A stretch of 64,000 nucleotides of DNA from Macrophomina tecta (taxonomy: Eukaryota; Ascomycota; Dothideomycetes; Botryosphaeriales; Botryosphaeriaceae). Each line of letters begins with the position of its first letter. Position 1 is the first letter of the stretch. Location: the NCBI GenBank assembly GCA_024180945.1, contig JAKSGN010000002.1:3596001-3660000 (forward strand), read 5' to 3'. A program made the position numbers and the translations under genes. Shown here one piece after another: positions 9,241-20,713 of the stretch. The notes below the pieces were generated by a model that worked only from the letters and a program-made list of their open reading frames with translations, had not been told where the DNA came from and searched no databases.

Positions 9241-11600
9241 GTTGTGTTTGCCGGACCGCGCTGCAAGGCAGGGTGTGGGCAGGCGACGGGGTAAATAACA
9301 CGACGGGTCGCGCAGGGCCGGCAGGTGGAGGAGCCGCAGCCTCAGCAAAACGGAGCGAGGCGAGTGGGGTCGTTGCTAGGCAGCGGGCTCGACCGCCTGG
9401 GAAGGGGAGATGGTTGTTGTGGAAGAGAGCGGGCGGCAAATTGGCGAGGGCGTGGCTGGCGCCTGCAATGACGAGCGCCCGGTTTTTCTGTGCGTTTCAC
9501 GGGCGCTGTCGCCGGGGTGACGACAGAAAAGAAAACGCAGCCGCCACCCCACGTCATCCGGCGACACAGGCGCGGGGCCGTCCTGTCTGCTGCTCTTTGG
9601 ACAGGGCCAGGCCCGCTGCGCGCTGTGTCTTGCCCGTGAGTGAGTGTTCTGCAGAGGGCCGAGAGCGCGCGTGCTGTCTCAACGCGTTGCCTGTCTGCAC
9701 GGCGGACGCAGCGGCCGTGCGCGTCAGAGCGCGTCTCTGCCTCTTTTTTGAGAGGCGCAGGGATCCCCCCGCGCCCAAGCTCCACAGCTTTTTCTCCAGA
9801 TAGGCCGCCTCAGCCACCCTCGCTCGCCCTCTGTTCCCCACTGCCACGGCAGCACCGCTCCCCGCTCGTCTCCTGCGTCGTGCAGGCTCGCCCCTCTCTC
9901 GCCGGTGCTGGCATGTCCACCCTGGTGCATACACGGTCTTGCGCCTGTATAGCAGGGGCTGTAGCGCGGCCTGGTCACCCTACACCGCTTGCGCGCTTCT
10001 CAAGGCCTATAGCGGCCAGAGCGTTGTCGGCTGCACGTCATCCCGTCCGTCATACATATACATGGGAGGCTTGAAGCGATCAAATCGTCGAGTGTGCAGC
10101 CTGTAGGATCAGAGCAGCCTATCTTTCAGCCATGGACCGCACAACTGCACCGGATGCCGATGACCTTGCCCCAAGCGTTCATCTGATTGGCGGAGTCCTA
10201 GTTGCAGTACAACACCCACTGTTCGTTTGCCGCGACGTAGCTGTCGTGTCTTGCCTTGGGCGTCGAAGTATCTCGCGACATGGCCTGGACGCGCTGTTCG
10301 TCTTGCCCACTAAACGTCACAGTGTACTTAGTGCAGTGCGTCATCTGGGCAAAGTGCTCAGCGGGCGGAAGAAGGCTGCAAGCATCAAGTCACGGGTAGC
10401 CGATGCATAAACACGGGCCCAAACCGGGTAAGGAGCAGATAAAGATGCTCTGGAGTACTGGACGGAGGCCCCAAAAGGGTAGGAGGCGGATCGGATGCAA
10501 TAGGCGAAAAGGCTTGAGCGTGATGCGATTTGCTGGGCTCTACTCCGGAACCAAGACGGATCAATTGGCTGCAGCATGCCACGGCGTCGGCTGCATGCGC
10601 CCCGTCGCTTGACCGGACGATGCGAATCTTGTGCTACTGCTGGTGTTGCCATGTTTGGCCGCGTATGTCGACCCCAAGTGAGCTCGACGGCGGCGCCGGG
10701 AGGGTAGAGCATCTGGAGGCAGAGGCTGAGCGGGCGCCGTTGGCCGGGGCACGAGCCGAGCCCTCATGATGCCATCATCACCCGGCCTTCTCCACAACTT
10801 CCAACGCCCACGCCCACGCCAACCGCCAACGCCCCGACTCCCGCTCTCCGCATCCTCACGTGCCCGTAGTCGCCGCCTGTCTCGACTCGTTCGACATCAT
10901 CCGCCGACCTCCTCTACTCCTCCGCAACCACCGGTCCTTGCATCGCGCGCCGCGTTTTATTGCTTGACCCCGACCGGTATCGCGCCGTCTCCAGCCGTCT
11001 CGGGAATCATTGCCAAGTCTCATTTCCCTCCAACCACAACTCCTCCACCTTTGCAATCGCTGAACTCCAGAGCCACTACCTGGTGCCACCTTCCTTTCTC
11101 AACCCCGGCCCGCAGTCATCTTGCAGCGCCGCTCGGAAATAGTCAGATTGATCGCCCTGCCCCCCGACTGCCGGCACTGCCGCTGCCCTCGGCCGGGAGT
11201 CTAGCCAAGTATACAGCTTGCCTCACGATAGCACCCGTTTGCAATCCGACTCTGTCATCGGCCAGAACAGGAGCCCTCTTGACTGCTCGTGATATCTATC
11301 CGTTTCGGCCCGATACTGCTGTCATTGCTCTGCCCGATCAATATATGCTCTGCTCTGGTTGATCCTCATCTCTGTCGCTGCAAGCAGTCTGCAAGGCACA
11401 ACCGGAAGCGCTATATTTGGTCTCCTGCGCCCCTCAACCTTCACGCCAATCTGCCCGCACCTTCAAAATCCGAAGCGGAGTGGTCGGCAAGAAGACCCCG
11501 CACGACGGCACGCTTGAGGCACAGACCCCAAACACCATATCCTCCTACCATACAAGGTGGAGGTCTCGTCGATCAAGCCATATCGACGACGGGGTTGAGA
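9241..11600. other. Long divergent intergenic region (2.4 kb)
   Basis: This separates the 5' ends of the coiled-coil gene (complement) and the F-box gene (plus). It is GC- and CT-rich, with pyrimidine-rich stretches at 10780-11280 that look like long 5' UTR or promoter DNA. Several ORFs of 60-200 codons exist on both strands but overlap in all frames and have no recognisable domain. I support no gene here. Confidence 0.5.
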
Positions 11601-13137
11601 ATGACTTCCACCAACGGTCCAGCCTCTCCCCTGCTTTGCCTTCCCGCCGAGCTCCTCCAGCAGATCCTCTCCTACTTATCTCCTGTCGACCTCTGCCGAG
11701 TTTCCCAGACCTGTCGTTCGTTATGCAACCACGCCTGCGACGAACGGCTCTGGAAGCCAATCGTCCTCTCTAATACTCCTTCCGCCAATTTCGACGCCCA
11801 CCCCCCGCAGTCGTGGCGAAAGCTTTTCTCCACCCACCACCCTTACTGGTTCCTGCCGCGCCGGAAGCTCTGGTTCTCGGACGCTCCCCACACCGGCAAG
11901 CTCCTCCTCGCCCGCTACAACCCCTCCGAAGACGCAATAGAGGCGCACGCCGTCGTCGCCGAGCGCGGGCCCAATACCTTCGAGCTCTGGGAGCACAATC
12001 CCGAAGTCATCATTCATACCTTCTCGCCCAAAGTCCAACTCGACCGCACCGCTGTCGTGGCGCGCCTCGACTCCTGCACCTACCGCACGCCCACCCCGGC
12101 CGACGAGGGCACCCCGCTCCAGCGCGAGCTCACCATGCGCGTGCACAACAACTCCGCCGGCCACGGCCTGCACTCGCTCTTCATGCTTGCCCGCCCCGTC
12201 CCCTACGACATCGTCTCGCCAGGCAGCAAGGTCTGGCCCCCGCTCACCATCCCCGCGCCCGAGCGTACCCGCAACGAGAGCATCACCCGCTTCCGCGGCA
12301 CCGGCCACAAGCCGTCGCGCCTGGCCGAGCTCAGCTCCTCCACCTGGCGCCTACGCAAGTGGATGGAGTTCAGTCATCCCCAAGGCCTCACCGCCCGCGT
12401 CGGCGAGGACGTCACCACCTACGCCTCGCTCGATGCGGAACTCTACCACCCCACCCCGCAGAAACCTTGGCGCGGCATCTGGTGCGGAGACTACGCCGGT
12501 CATGGCTGCGAGTTCCTTGTCGTCATGCAGCCAGATAATCCGGGCCCCTTGCCCGAAGGTGTGCGCAGAGCGTTGTCGCGAAGAAGCAGCAGCGCGAGCT
12601 CGGTGGATAGCTGGACAAGCGTGCAGAGCCATTTTCAGAACAGCGATGACGAGGAGTTCGTCGATGTTGCGGGGCCGGAGAGCATGCAGGCGAGCAGCAC
12701 GACGGTCGTGGTCGGGGATGAGGGGAGCGGGGCGGAGCGCGTCGATCCGGTTTATGAGGGCAGGATCGAGGCCGTCAAGTTGACTGGCGATCCGAATATT
12801 CCGCGCGGCGAGTACACATTTATTGCTCCGGATATCGGGCCTGAGGGGTATGTGAGGACCGCTGAAGAGGAGATATTTAGGGGCGCGAGGGTCGTAAGGA
12901 GCGTGGGGCATATTGCTGCGAGGGGGTATCGCGATGGTGAGTTTGAAATTTTTTTTTTTTTTTTCCGGTTGTGTGGAGATCGCGTGTTGAGGCCGTTGCT
13001 GACGTTTCTGGACAGATGAGTTTATTTCCAGCCAATTGATCATGATTTCACGAGATCGATTGGCCCAGTATTGGGTACCATTCGGGCATATTTCATTTTA
13101 TCAGCGGGTTGATGTGGATGCGTTGCTGAACTCCTAG
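11601..13137 (+). CDS. F-box protein, substrate adaptor of an SCF ubiquitin ligase
   Basis: Exons 11601-12936 and 13016-13137 give 485 residues. The intron (79 nt) has donor GTGAGT, a T-run of about 16 and acceptor GACAG; splicing joins GYRDG to DEFISSQLIMISRD and removes the read-through end. An F-box lies at about residues 11-50 (LPAELLQQILSYLSP, then CRVSQTCRSL). The C-terminal half holds a fungal F-box-associated module: WRGIWCGDYAGHGCEFLVV, EGRIEAVKLTGDPN, PRGEYTFIAPDIG and a final DRLAQYWVPFGHISFYQRVD. A Ser-rich linker is near 315-340. The F-box should bind Skp1, while the C-terminal module selects the target, which the sequence does not reveal. The upstream in-frame ATG at 11289 is rejected because its extension is low-complexity. 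Confidence 0.88.
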
Positions 13138-15988
13138 TGCGGAGACATACGCTGAGGGGATCAGCGTGCTGCTTTGGAGGAGGGAGATACTGGACTGCAT
13201 TGCGGTTTCTCGGCGCGAGGTTCTCCATCCTTTAATTCGAGTCTTTGGGAGCACGGCGTATGGGCTTTTTTCGAATCTGGGTTTAATGGCGGGTGCTTCA
13301 GTTCAAAGGCTATTGTTTGACGCAAGAGTGTAACAAAACCTCGTCGTAACTTGATGCGGAGTACTCGTAGCACGCTTTTAATGCAGCATATAATTCTGAT
13401 GTTCGAAGGCTTTGAACTGAATAGGGGGTTGCCGCGCGCAATTACGTACCTGTCTGATCCGATAGTGAAGACCGATAAAAGAGGGATGAGTGGCCCATCT
13501 TCTTGAGGACGCACTTATGAAAGCCCTCGTCCGTTTCTCCCATCCAAAACGTCAGCATCCTCTGTAGATTATAACTGCTGAGCTCGAATATTGTCTCAGG
13601 TCCGAGGGTCCAGTGTGATCTAGGGGGCTACGCATGCTGAAAAGAGTCCGCCCCGGATGCAGACGTCAACAGCGTCGCTAAGAACTTACACCAGATGATC
13701 ATTCAACCACCTGCATTATGACCACCTGACCGTTTTAGCTCTAGTGTAGCCGACAGCAGCAGCCGCCTACTACGTGCCTGCATCACGGGAATTGAGCTCT
13801 TGACTTGCCTCAATGCCTCGTACTGCTGGTCTAAGTAGGCTATCCACCGTAAACGCCCACGTTCCGCCTACTATTCAGGCCATCCCGCACGGTAGCTGCA
13901 TCCACACCGTCTCTGATGACCTGATGGCTCCAATTACAGAGAGACGCGCGGTCCTGTACACGCCACTTCACTCAGCCGGGCCCGCAAGCTTTCGAATTAC
14001 ACTGTGAGCTATCATTTCCAATAGGTGATTTATCCCAACCTCCTCTGATGGTCAGAAGCTTATTCGGGGAGGGTGTGATGATGGCCTAGTGCGTGATGAA
14101 CTTCAGTTTTCCTGCATAATAATGATAAGATGATTCGTCTGGGATCACCGATGTTGTCTTAGGAGTTGATATGGTGTAGCTAATCATTGCATGCAAGACT
14201 GTTTCATCACTTTTCTAATTGGAGAGAGTAGTTGGACAAGAAGGATGAACGGACCTTTAAATACTGCTTCAGTGCGAGGTGACTGTCTGTTTTTACAGGC
14301 GTGTAGCAGTCTCAAGATGAGAAACTACGCGCTTCCGGATAACTCAACTAACAGCAGCATGCAGCTTAATCCGCAGTGCTGGTCATCAAGTTCCTGAGGC
14401 AGCAGGTACCCGTAGTACAGGCGAATTAAGCTTATTCATCGACTACGGTGCTGCTCTTCCTCAGCATAATGAGCGCGCACAGGCTTTCTGTCTGGATTAC
14501 GACATAGTGACTTCTGCTTCCAGGCTGCACTTGCCTCTCTGCGGATGCAGCAGTGCTCTGATAACAGCCTGCTGTTTGTTTCTGTCCTTATGAGCGGACA
14601 GCTCGCCCGATTTGCGGTTCACTTCTCTTCCAAAGCGTCTCCTCTTCTCTTCCCATCCATCCTTTTCCTCTCTTCTCTCCGTTCACAATTTTTCTAAATT
14701 TTGCAATATTTATCTGCTTCTTTCTTCATCACTCAATCCTCCGAGCCTTTGGATTTGGCCATGCGGCGCTTTAATAGTTGCGGAAGCGTTTGTTAGCTGT
14801 TACCTGTCAGGCATTTCCAGGTAGCGATACCACGTGAAGCAATCCCTGTATAGCACTAACACAACAGAGCTTTTTTTCCGATGCTCATCCGCAGCCCGGC
14901 TGGTATCCTGGATTTTGACATGATTTGACACCCTGCCCGGCTTCCTATCATATCAAGAACAGTCCCATATCAGAGATTAATGGTACTAATCTCTTGGGAG
15001 ACTTGAATTATCATCGATCTTCCATACCTTCCACCTTCGACCCCTCGACAGTTGTTTTCACAACTCTCAGCCCGTCCGTTGATGAAAAAATTATGCTCTA
15101 AGACCCGGAAGTCTATCGAAAAGGGAACAGTGGCATTCTGTGCGCCCAACTCCCTCCACTTGATCAATAAAAACACTGTCCAGTCAAAGACCTGCGGACA
15201 CAATGGCAACAGCACACCGAGTACATTAGCTTTGCAGAAAATGTAATTATGCTAACCTGCTGGTTGCCCAGAGAGAATAAGAGCAGGTGGTGGGTGGGGC
15301 TCCTCTTCTCAGCTCCTGCCATTGTTACAATCACCACGTTCACTGCGCTCCGATATGCAGACCACGATGGTCCTGCCCAAGGTTGGCATTCGTTCCTCGG
15401 ATACTTTTCGTGTAGTCTGGATAGCTCCACGGAAAGTGAATGACAGCATGTGGCTGGTGGAAGAAGTAGGAATGAGTCTTCTGAGAAACGTGGAGGGGTG
15501 TGTTTTGCGTCTCATCCGGATGGTGGAGAAGAGGTTGTGGCGACTCGACACAAGGCTGGAAGGGATTAATGGGGGCTCGAGTGAAATGACGTGCCCGTTT
15601 GGCGTCTTGGCCAGGAAGGATTTGGATGCCGCACTGAATCTCTACGTTTAGCTTCTTTCCTGGTCTCCTTTCTAACCGTGATTGAATTTGGAAGCCTGCA
15701 AAATGCACCGTACTTCTTCGCTGCGCTGATATTCCTTAGCGCGGCTCATTTTCATGGACTTTTCCCCTCATTTCTTCCAGAAACCAGCGTATGCAGATGC
15801 TTCCTCGCCGTCAGCAATATACAATAACTTGAAAAGCGGTAGTTTCTACCTTATATTTCGCCTATGCTGCACCAGACTCATTTGATTAAGCCTCCGAGAA
15901 AAGCAGAACCGCCAGCTGACGCTTCCAATCTTGGACACTCATTACATGCTTGGACGTGTTAGCTAGAAATCTTTCAGCCTGCAATGAG
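13138..15988. other. Gene-poor intergenic region
   Basis: About 2.9 kb, richer in AT than the flanking genes, without a supportable gene. Overlapping ORFs at 15249-15651 (plus), one with a short hydrophobic run (VGLLFSAPAIVTITTF), might be relics; frames conflict and no family is recognisable. I see no repeat longer than a few bases. Confidence 0.5.
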
Positions 15989-15989
15989 A

Positions 15990-17740
15990 CCAAGCCTTAC
16001 CTCTTCAAAGGACCCCCTGACGACCAAACGGACAGTCGCGAGCGGGTACTTCTGGTCCATCTGGTGGGCTCGCGCGAGCGCCTTGTCCTCCGTCGCGGGG
16101 TTCCACTGGGGCTCGAGGAGGTAGACGCGGGATGCTGCTGTGAGGTCCGGACTGAAACCTCTCGTTAGCTCTTCTAAATATGGACAAGGAGAACTGTGTT
16201 AATATCATGCATACTCACATCATAGGGCGTCGTGATGAGCATCATCCTGACCTGTGGATCGTCGCGGAGGCGTCGGAGGGCCGTCTTTCGGTCCCGTGAG
16301 CTTACATGACTATCGAAGCGGACTGATTCAATCTCCGCGAGTTGGAGAGCGCGGTGCACCATGTCGAGGCTTCCTGTCTAGAATGAGAAGGCGACACAGT
16401 GGGAGGCTGTCAGTGACATGTCGGATGAATATCACGGTGATGGAGCTTGATACCTTTACTCGCCTGGATGGGCCTGGATTTCTTTCATCAGCCTGACTAC
16501 CTTGCCTGAGATTTTTGTTGGCAGCGTTGTTGAGGCAGGGCATGGCGTAGTATATTCTAACTCAACTGGCTGGAACGGGAAGACGAAGGGCAGCCGGAGA
16601 CTGTGGGGTCGTAGCCTGTGCTTCTAGGAGTGGGAAGATGAGAGAAGCAGGATGCACAGATCGCTGTCAGGCATTCATATAACCTTGCTGCTTACGAGTG
16701 CAGAGCGTATACCAGAAGACCGGCGAAGGTGTCCACGGCGGCATCCAGTCGGACGCAGCAGTTGATGCTTGCGACACTTCCAGTGCTGATTAATGACTCG
16801 AAAGCGATTTATGCCGTCGACTTGTTCCAGACACATGCGTTTGGATGCTAGAGATGATTCAATTGGTGGAAAGGCTGTGTCCGTGTCTCCTAGATTGCAG
16901 GTCATGCGGAGATTTATGCATAGGGAAGCAACAACATGCACACGCTTGGCGTGCAACATAGCACCTTGCACACTTGCACAGCGAAATTAAGACCTTTTTC
17001 TCTACTTCTGGCCTACACTAGCAACTACCTTGACTATTCACTGCAATATCCTAATGCTCTACTTACACCTATGATATACAAATATCCCAAGACTTAAAAG
17101 CAACTCTGGGAAGTTTTAGGGGAGTAATTCTCCGGGGATAAAATTCCCTATGCTGCTATCCAAAACGCTAAACCCTGACCTACCTAACTACCAACCACTA
17201 ACAACTAATCCCCTAACCGTAGAGAAAAGTCTAAACTTAATATTTCGGAAGGGTAAGTTATTCATATCTTTTTTTAATATAGAGGAGTCTTTGAAATAAA
17301 ACTAACGTCTTGGCAAAACAGGTCCGTATTTCGCTATCCAAGTGTGTAAAGTGTTATATTTTACACTTCAGGTGTGCAAGGGGTATTGTGCCGTTTATGC
17401 ATTGAATCACGCCCAAAAACTGGCCGCGGTCTAAAAGATTTTCGATGCGCGAGATTACAAGCATCTGTTCTACTGGGTTACAGACTTCCCTGTAGTGGAC
17501 ATGCTCCTCATCGCTGAAGTTGAAGTACCCGGTTGTTTCGTGATGATTTGGAAGCTGAATAATTTTCTTTCGCCGCTTCAGATCTCCGCAAGAACCAGAC
17601 GTTTGAGTTTTCCAATGGCCTCCTTTGCGTTGCCTTCCTTCCATCGCCCGTCAATCAAGTCATCAAAGGCAATCGGCGTGTCGAAAAGAATAATGGGTAG
17701 AAACTCAAGAAGGCTGGGGCACTGGTCTCATATTTAACCC
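15990..17740 (-). pseudogene. Decayed SNF2-family helicase (Rad5/HLTF-like), truncated and split by a MITE
   Basis: Read on the complement from 17740 down, pieces of one SNF2 gene appear in order. First comes SLLEFLPIILFDTPIAFDD followed by IDGRWKEGNAKEAIGKLKR, ending at a TGA; then, in another frame, LKRRKKIIQLPNHHETTGYF and VIQCIN. A MITE interrupts (16921-17393), after which LRMTCNLGD continues in the first frame available once the insertion is ignored. Near 16330-16500 KVVRLMKEIQAHPGE, then TGSLDMVHRALQLAEIESVR and DRKTALRRLRDDPQV are seen, and finally FSPDLTAASRVYLLEPQWNP, EDKALARAHQMDQKYPL and RLVVRGSFEE. Those last blocks are the helicase C-terminal motifs V and VI region. The N-terminal ATPase half with the Walker and DEAH motifs is missing. 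Frameshift, stop, insertion and truncation make it nonfunctional. Confidence 0.85.
16921..17393. mobile_element. 473-bp non-autonomous hAT-type MITE (copy A) with 8-bp target duplication
   Basis: The element is bounded by the direct repeat TTTATGCA at 16913-16920 and 17394-17401. Its ends are imperfect inverted repeats of about 70-100 bp: the left end reads TAGGGAAGCAACAACATGCA and the complement of the right end reads CGGCACAATACCCCCTTGCA, with matching GCGAAAT and GACC blocks further in. The interior is AT-rich and has no ORF of note. An 8-bp duplication and a TAGGG-like terminus are typical of the hAT superfamily. Ignoring the element and one repeat copy makes the host SNF2 frame continuous (VIQCIN to LRMTCNLGD), which fixes the borders exactly. 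Confidence 0.88.
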
Positions 17741-17860
17741 TCTATCACCGCACTAAAACCCCACATGCGTTCAAAATCATTTCAAACATTATTAGCCAAA
17801 GGCCTCCTGCTAATCATATGTACAATGGCATGATAAAGCCCCTCAAAAGCGACGACGCGT

Positions 17861-18316
17861 TTACTGGAGCTCAATGGAGAGATCGCCGACCTGGGTGCAG
17901 ACAAAGTCGTTCTGGCCGTTGCCGCCAGCGTGGCAGTAGACGGGTGCCTTGCCACCACCGTTAAGACCGCGACTATTCATTCGTATCAGCGCCACACAGC
18001 CGGACAGGAAGGGTACTTGAAAGGTAGGAAAAACTTACACAGAACCGTCAACGTGCTTGTGCAGCCAGAGCTGGTAGTCGGAGCCACCGTTCTTCTCAAC
18101 GGAAAAGGTGTAGACAGGCGGGTTGCCGTCGCCGCAGGCGTTGGCGCCATTACCAGCCAGGGTGGTTGGATCGCTGGAAGAGCAGTCGGTGCCCTCGACC
18201 TTGAAGGAGACGGACTGCAGGCCGTCGTTGTCACGGATGGAGAGGTCGGTGACCTGGACGGTGGTGGCGGCGACGGCGAGGCCGGCAAAGAGAGCGGTGG
18301 CGGCGAAGACCTTCAT
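17861..18316 (-). CDS. Alt a 1-family small secreted protein
   Basis: Exons 18316-18039 and 17972-17861 on the complement, with a 66-nt intron (GTAAGT...AATAG), give 129 residues. The N-terminus MKVFAATALFAGLAVAA is a signal peptide. The mature protein has four cysteines (GTDCSSS, NACGDG, PVYCHAGG, DFVCTQ), and the end block YCHAGGNGQNDFVC closely follows the signature of the Alternaria allergen Alt a 1 family, a beta-barrel fold found almost only in ascomycetes. Family members are secreted; some reported ones are elicitors or plant-protein inhibitors. Four rather than five cysteines means it may lack the dimer-forming one; that is inference. The gene stands alone beside the SNF2 pseudogene and MITE. 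A TATA box lies about 115 bp upstream. Confidence 0.85.
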
Positions 18317-18430
18317 CGTGATTGGTGCTTGGTCCAGATGGATTGGTTCGGGAGGAACGAGAGATTTTGCTTTGCTGTTGAGGCTGAGACTGAGGCTGTT
18401 GATGGTCCATTTAGAGAAGCATCGAGTGCT

Positions 18431-18438
18431 CTTTATAT
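18431..18438 (-). promoter_or_regulatory. TATA box of the Alt a 1-like gene
   Basis: The complement reads CTATATAAAG about 115 bp upstream of the ATG, a good fungal TATA element at a distance that allows a 5' UTR of roughly 80-90 nt. It suggests a strongly or conditionally expressed gene. Confidence 0.6.
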
Positions 18439-18469
18439 AGCTTAAAAACACCCCTATTTGCCTCCACTG

Positions 18470-19921
18470 AAGCTACGAGCATGCGGATCAACGCTTTCCT
18501 CGCTAGCACTGTTTACAAGGTGATCTACAAGTTTACGTCATAGTGTATAGCCATGCGGATACGAGCTTCTAGAGGGTCATGTCAGAACCCGACTACGAAC
18601 GTTTAGTGAAATATCTGCAAACCCACAACAAAAATTCGTAGCAGATCAGTGGAAAGCTGATTCGGCAGGCAGGACACAGCAACCACGGACACAAGGTAGG
18701 GCTGATGAGATGACCACGAAGATACCTGGGAAAGGGGTGGAGAGGGACTGTGGGCCTATGGCGGGGCAGTCTAGTAACTTGCGGAGCAGTACCGCAAGCA
18801 AGTAGAGGTGAATAGAAGATAGTCGGTGAGTCCGGTCAAATAGAGAGCCAAGATAACCCCCCGTAATCGATCCGACTGCACTACCAGGCCACTTGCTGCC
18901 AGATGCGCCCCAAATGGACACTAACTACAGTTTTGGAATGAACATCCAGCCCGCTCCTAATGATTTGGGTGGGAGCACGCACATATACGGACGAAGGGGG
19001 CAGGGTGCAACCACGCTGCTACTTGCCTCACGCGCCCCTTTGTCGCCTGGGTTTGGGGATCTCACGCTGCCAGCTTGTAATTCTCGGAATTCTCGGGTTC
19101 GGCAAGGGCGCCAGAATGATACATAGCAGCACGCCAGATATGCAGCATACAATACTGCCGTACATATGGATACTTCAAGCACAAATCTGCGTTTGTATAA
19201 GTTGAACTACATCTCTACCATCTTGTGTCCTGTTGCATGTTACAGCTCGCCACATGGGAGTTGTGACCTTATGATAAATTCTGGAGGGTCCCATAATCTT
19301 GTGCGGCGCAAGCAGCACTGACATGGTCCGCCTCAACAGCGCCTTGTTTGCGTTGGAACTCTTTTGGCTTGACCGTTCACTGTCCGTCTCAAATGCACAT
19401 CAGCCAGGCCGGCACCCGGCTACTCTATGGCTATAATTTATGAAAACATACTCGTATTTCCTTTTGCATGTACGCGTATACATATGTTAAGCTGTCCCAA
19501 TAACAACTTACTCCATGTTATGTCCCGCTGTGCCCTCAGCAATCCACTGCCGCTCCATTTGATGATATTTACACATGTACGAAGCAATAGAGCATAACAC
19601 GCACAAAGTATGGCTTGGTACCCCAAAGGCTTCCTATAATATGCCTGATCGCTGCCATGTATAATTTGGGAGGTTGTCTTTCTTTTTCTTTTTCTTTTTT
19701 TTTTCTTTTTAAAAAAAAAAAAACAACGATAACATAATTGTGCTCATGGCTGAGGCGAAAGAACTTACAAACACACGTACTCCAAGCTCGGTATGATAGA
19801 TGAGGTACTATCCTACAAACCATACCCAGATGTGCTGAGCTGGAATATTCTAAAGTCTTTATAGCCAAGTAAATAGATGCCGGAAGCGCAATGGGCATTT
19901 AGCCAATCCCTCCCACAACCA
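18470..19921. other. Intergenic region
   Basis: Upstream DNA of the Alt a 1-like gene and 3' flank of the next complement gene. It holds a T-rich then A-rich homopolymer stretch at about 19677-19722. No gene or RNA could be supported. Confidence 0.5.
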
Positions 19922-20713
19922 TCACAACGCCAACTCCGCAACACCGTCACCACCACAACTCTTCCTTCCTCCGGCAAAAGCCGCCCTCAATTCCGCCTTC
20001 ACCCGCTCGAAACCCTCTCCCTCCTCCTCACCGTCCATCCGCCTCCTCCCAAACTCCCACCTCGGCCTCCCTATCCGCCCAACCACGACCGTCATCCGCG
20101 ACCTACGACCGCCCTCGCCCCCGGCCCACTTCTCACCCAACACCACAAACGGCGCCAAAACCCTGCCGGCCATCTCCGGCGTCGGGAAGGTGAAAGGGAA
20201 ATTCGCGGCCGCGCCATTGGCCCACTCAATGCCGACGCTCAACTCGCGCAAGGCGCGGGCGTGCCGCCCCAGCGCCTCCGCGAAACACGCCGTCTGCGCG
20301 ACGGCCGCGTCGAGGGCCGCGGGCCAGGGGTGCAGGAGGACGGTGATGGTGACGGCGAGGATGCGGATGAATGGCAGGACGGCTGCCGGGTTGATGTCTG
20401 CGGCGCTGCGGTGTGGCTGATGCACGTCCAACCGCACGCGGCCGCCGCACAGGCGCGTGCCCGCGCGGCTGACGTGTGCGTCGAAGGGCCCCGCGCGGGC
20501 GTACAGCGCGGGCAGGGCGTCGGCGTAGAAGGCGCGGTTGAGGCGGAGGACGGCGGTGCAGGTGCGGGCGCCGTCGTGGCGGAGGGTGGTGGTGGTGGTG
20601 GAGGAGGAGGAGGAGGAATCGCCGTTGGCGGGGACGCGGCGGTCCGGGAAAAGGTTGTGGTAGATCTGCAGGCGGAGCTCGCGGGGGAGGCGCGAGAAGA
20701 GGCTTGCTGGCAT
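19922..20713 (-). CDS. Small F-box-like / 2EXR-type protein
   Basis: One exon, 263 residues, start ATG at 20713. The N-terminus ASLFSRLPRELRLQIYHNLF is the F-box-like motif (LPxELRxxIY) found in the large fungal 2EXR/F-box-like group. A low-complexity Ser/Thr run (encoded by GGA/GGT-type repeats on the other strand) follows at about 32-45, then TCTAVLRLNRAFYADALPAL and YARAGPFDAH, as in members that begin with a residue list of 'household' helices. The middle has FIRILAVTITVLL and a WANGAAANFPF segment. No enzymatic motif is present. These proteins are common, fast-evolving and mostly uncharacterised in filamentous fungi. The very high GC (many GCC/CGC codons) is like the neighbouring dehydrogenase. 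Confidence 0.78.
   Translation of the reverse strand: MPASLFSRLPRELRLQIYHNLFPDRRVPANGDSSSSSSTTTTTLRHDGARTCTAVLRLNRAFYADALPALYARAGPFDAHVSRAGTRLCGGRVRLDVHQPHRSAADINPAAVLPFIRILAVTITVLLHPWPAALDAAVAQTACFAEALGRHARALRELSVGIEWANGAAANFPFTFPTPEMAGRVLAPFVVLGEKWAGGEGGRRSRMTVVVGRIGRPRWEFGRRRMDGEEEGEGFERVKAELRAAFAGGRKSCGGDGVAELAL

Noticed and set aside
9273..11362. Several ORFs of 60-200 codons upstream of the F-box gene
   Set aside because: All frames are open because of GC-rich, stop-poor DNA; no domain, start context or splice model is convincing.
17150..17220. Degenerate telomere-like repeats (CTAAACCCTGACC...)
   Set aside because: The units are irregular and lie inside the MITE interior; not a true (CCCTAA)n array.
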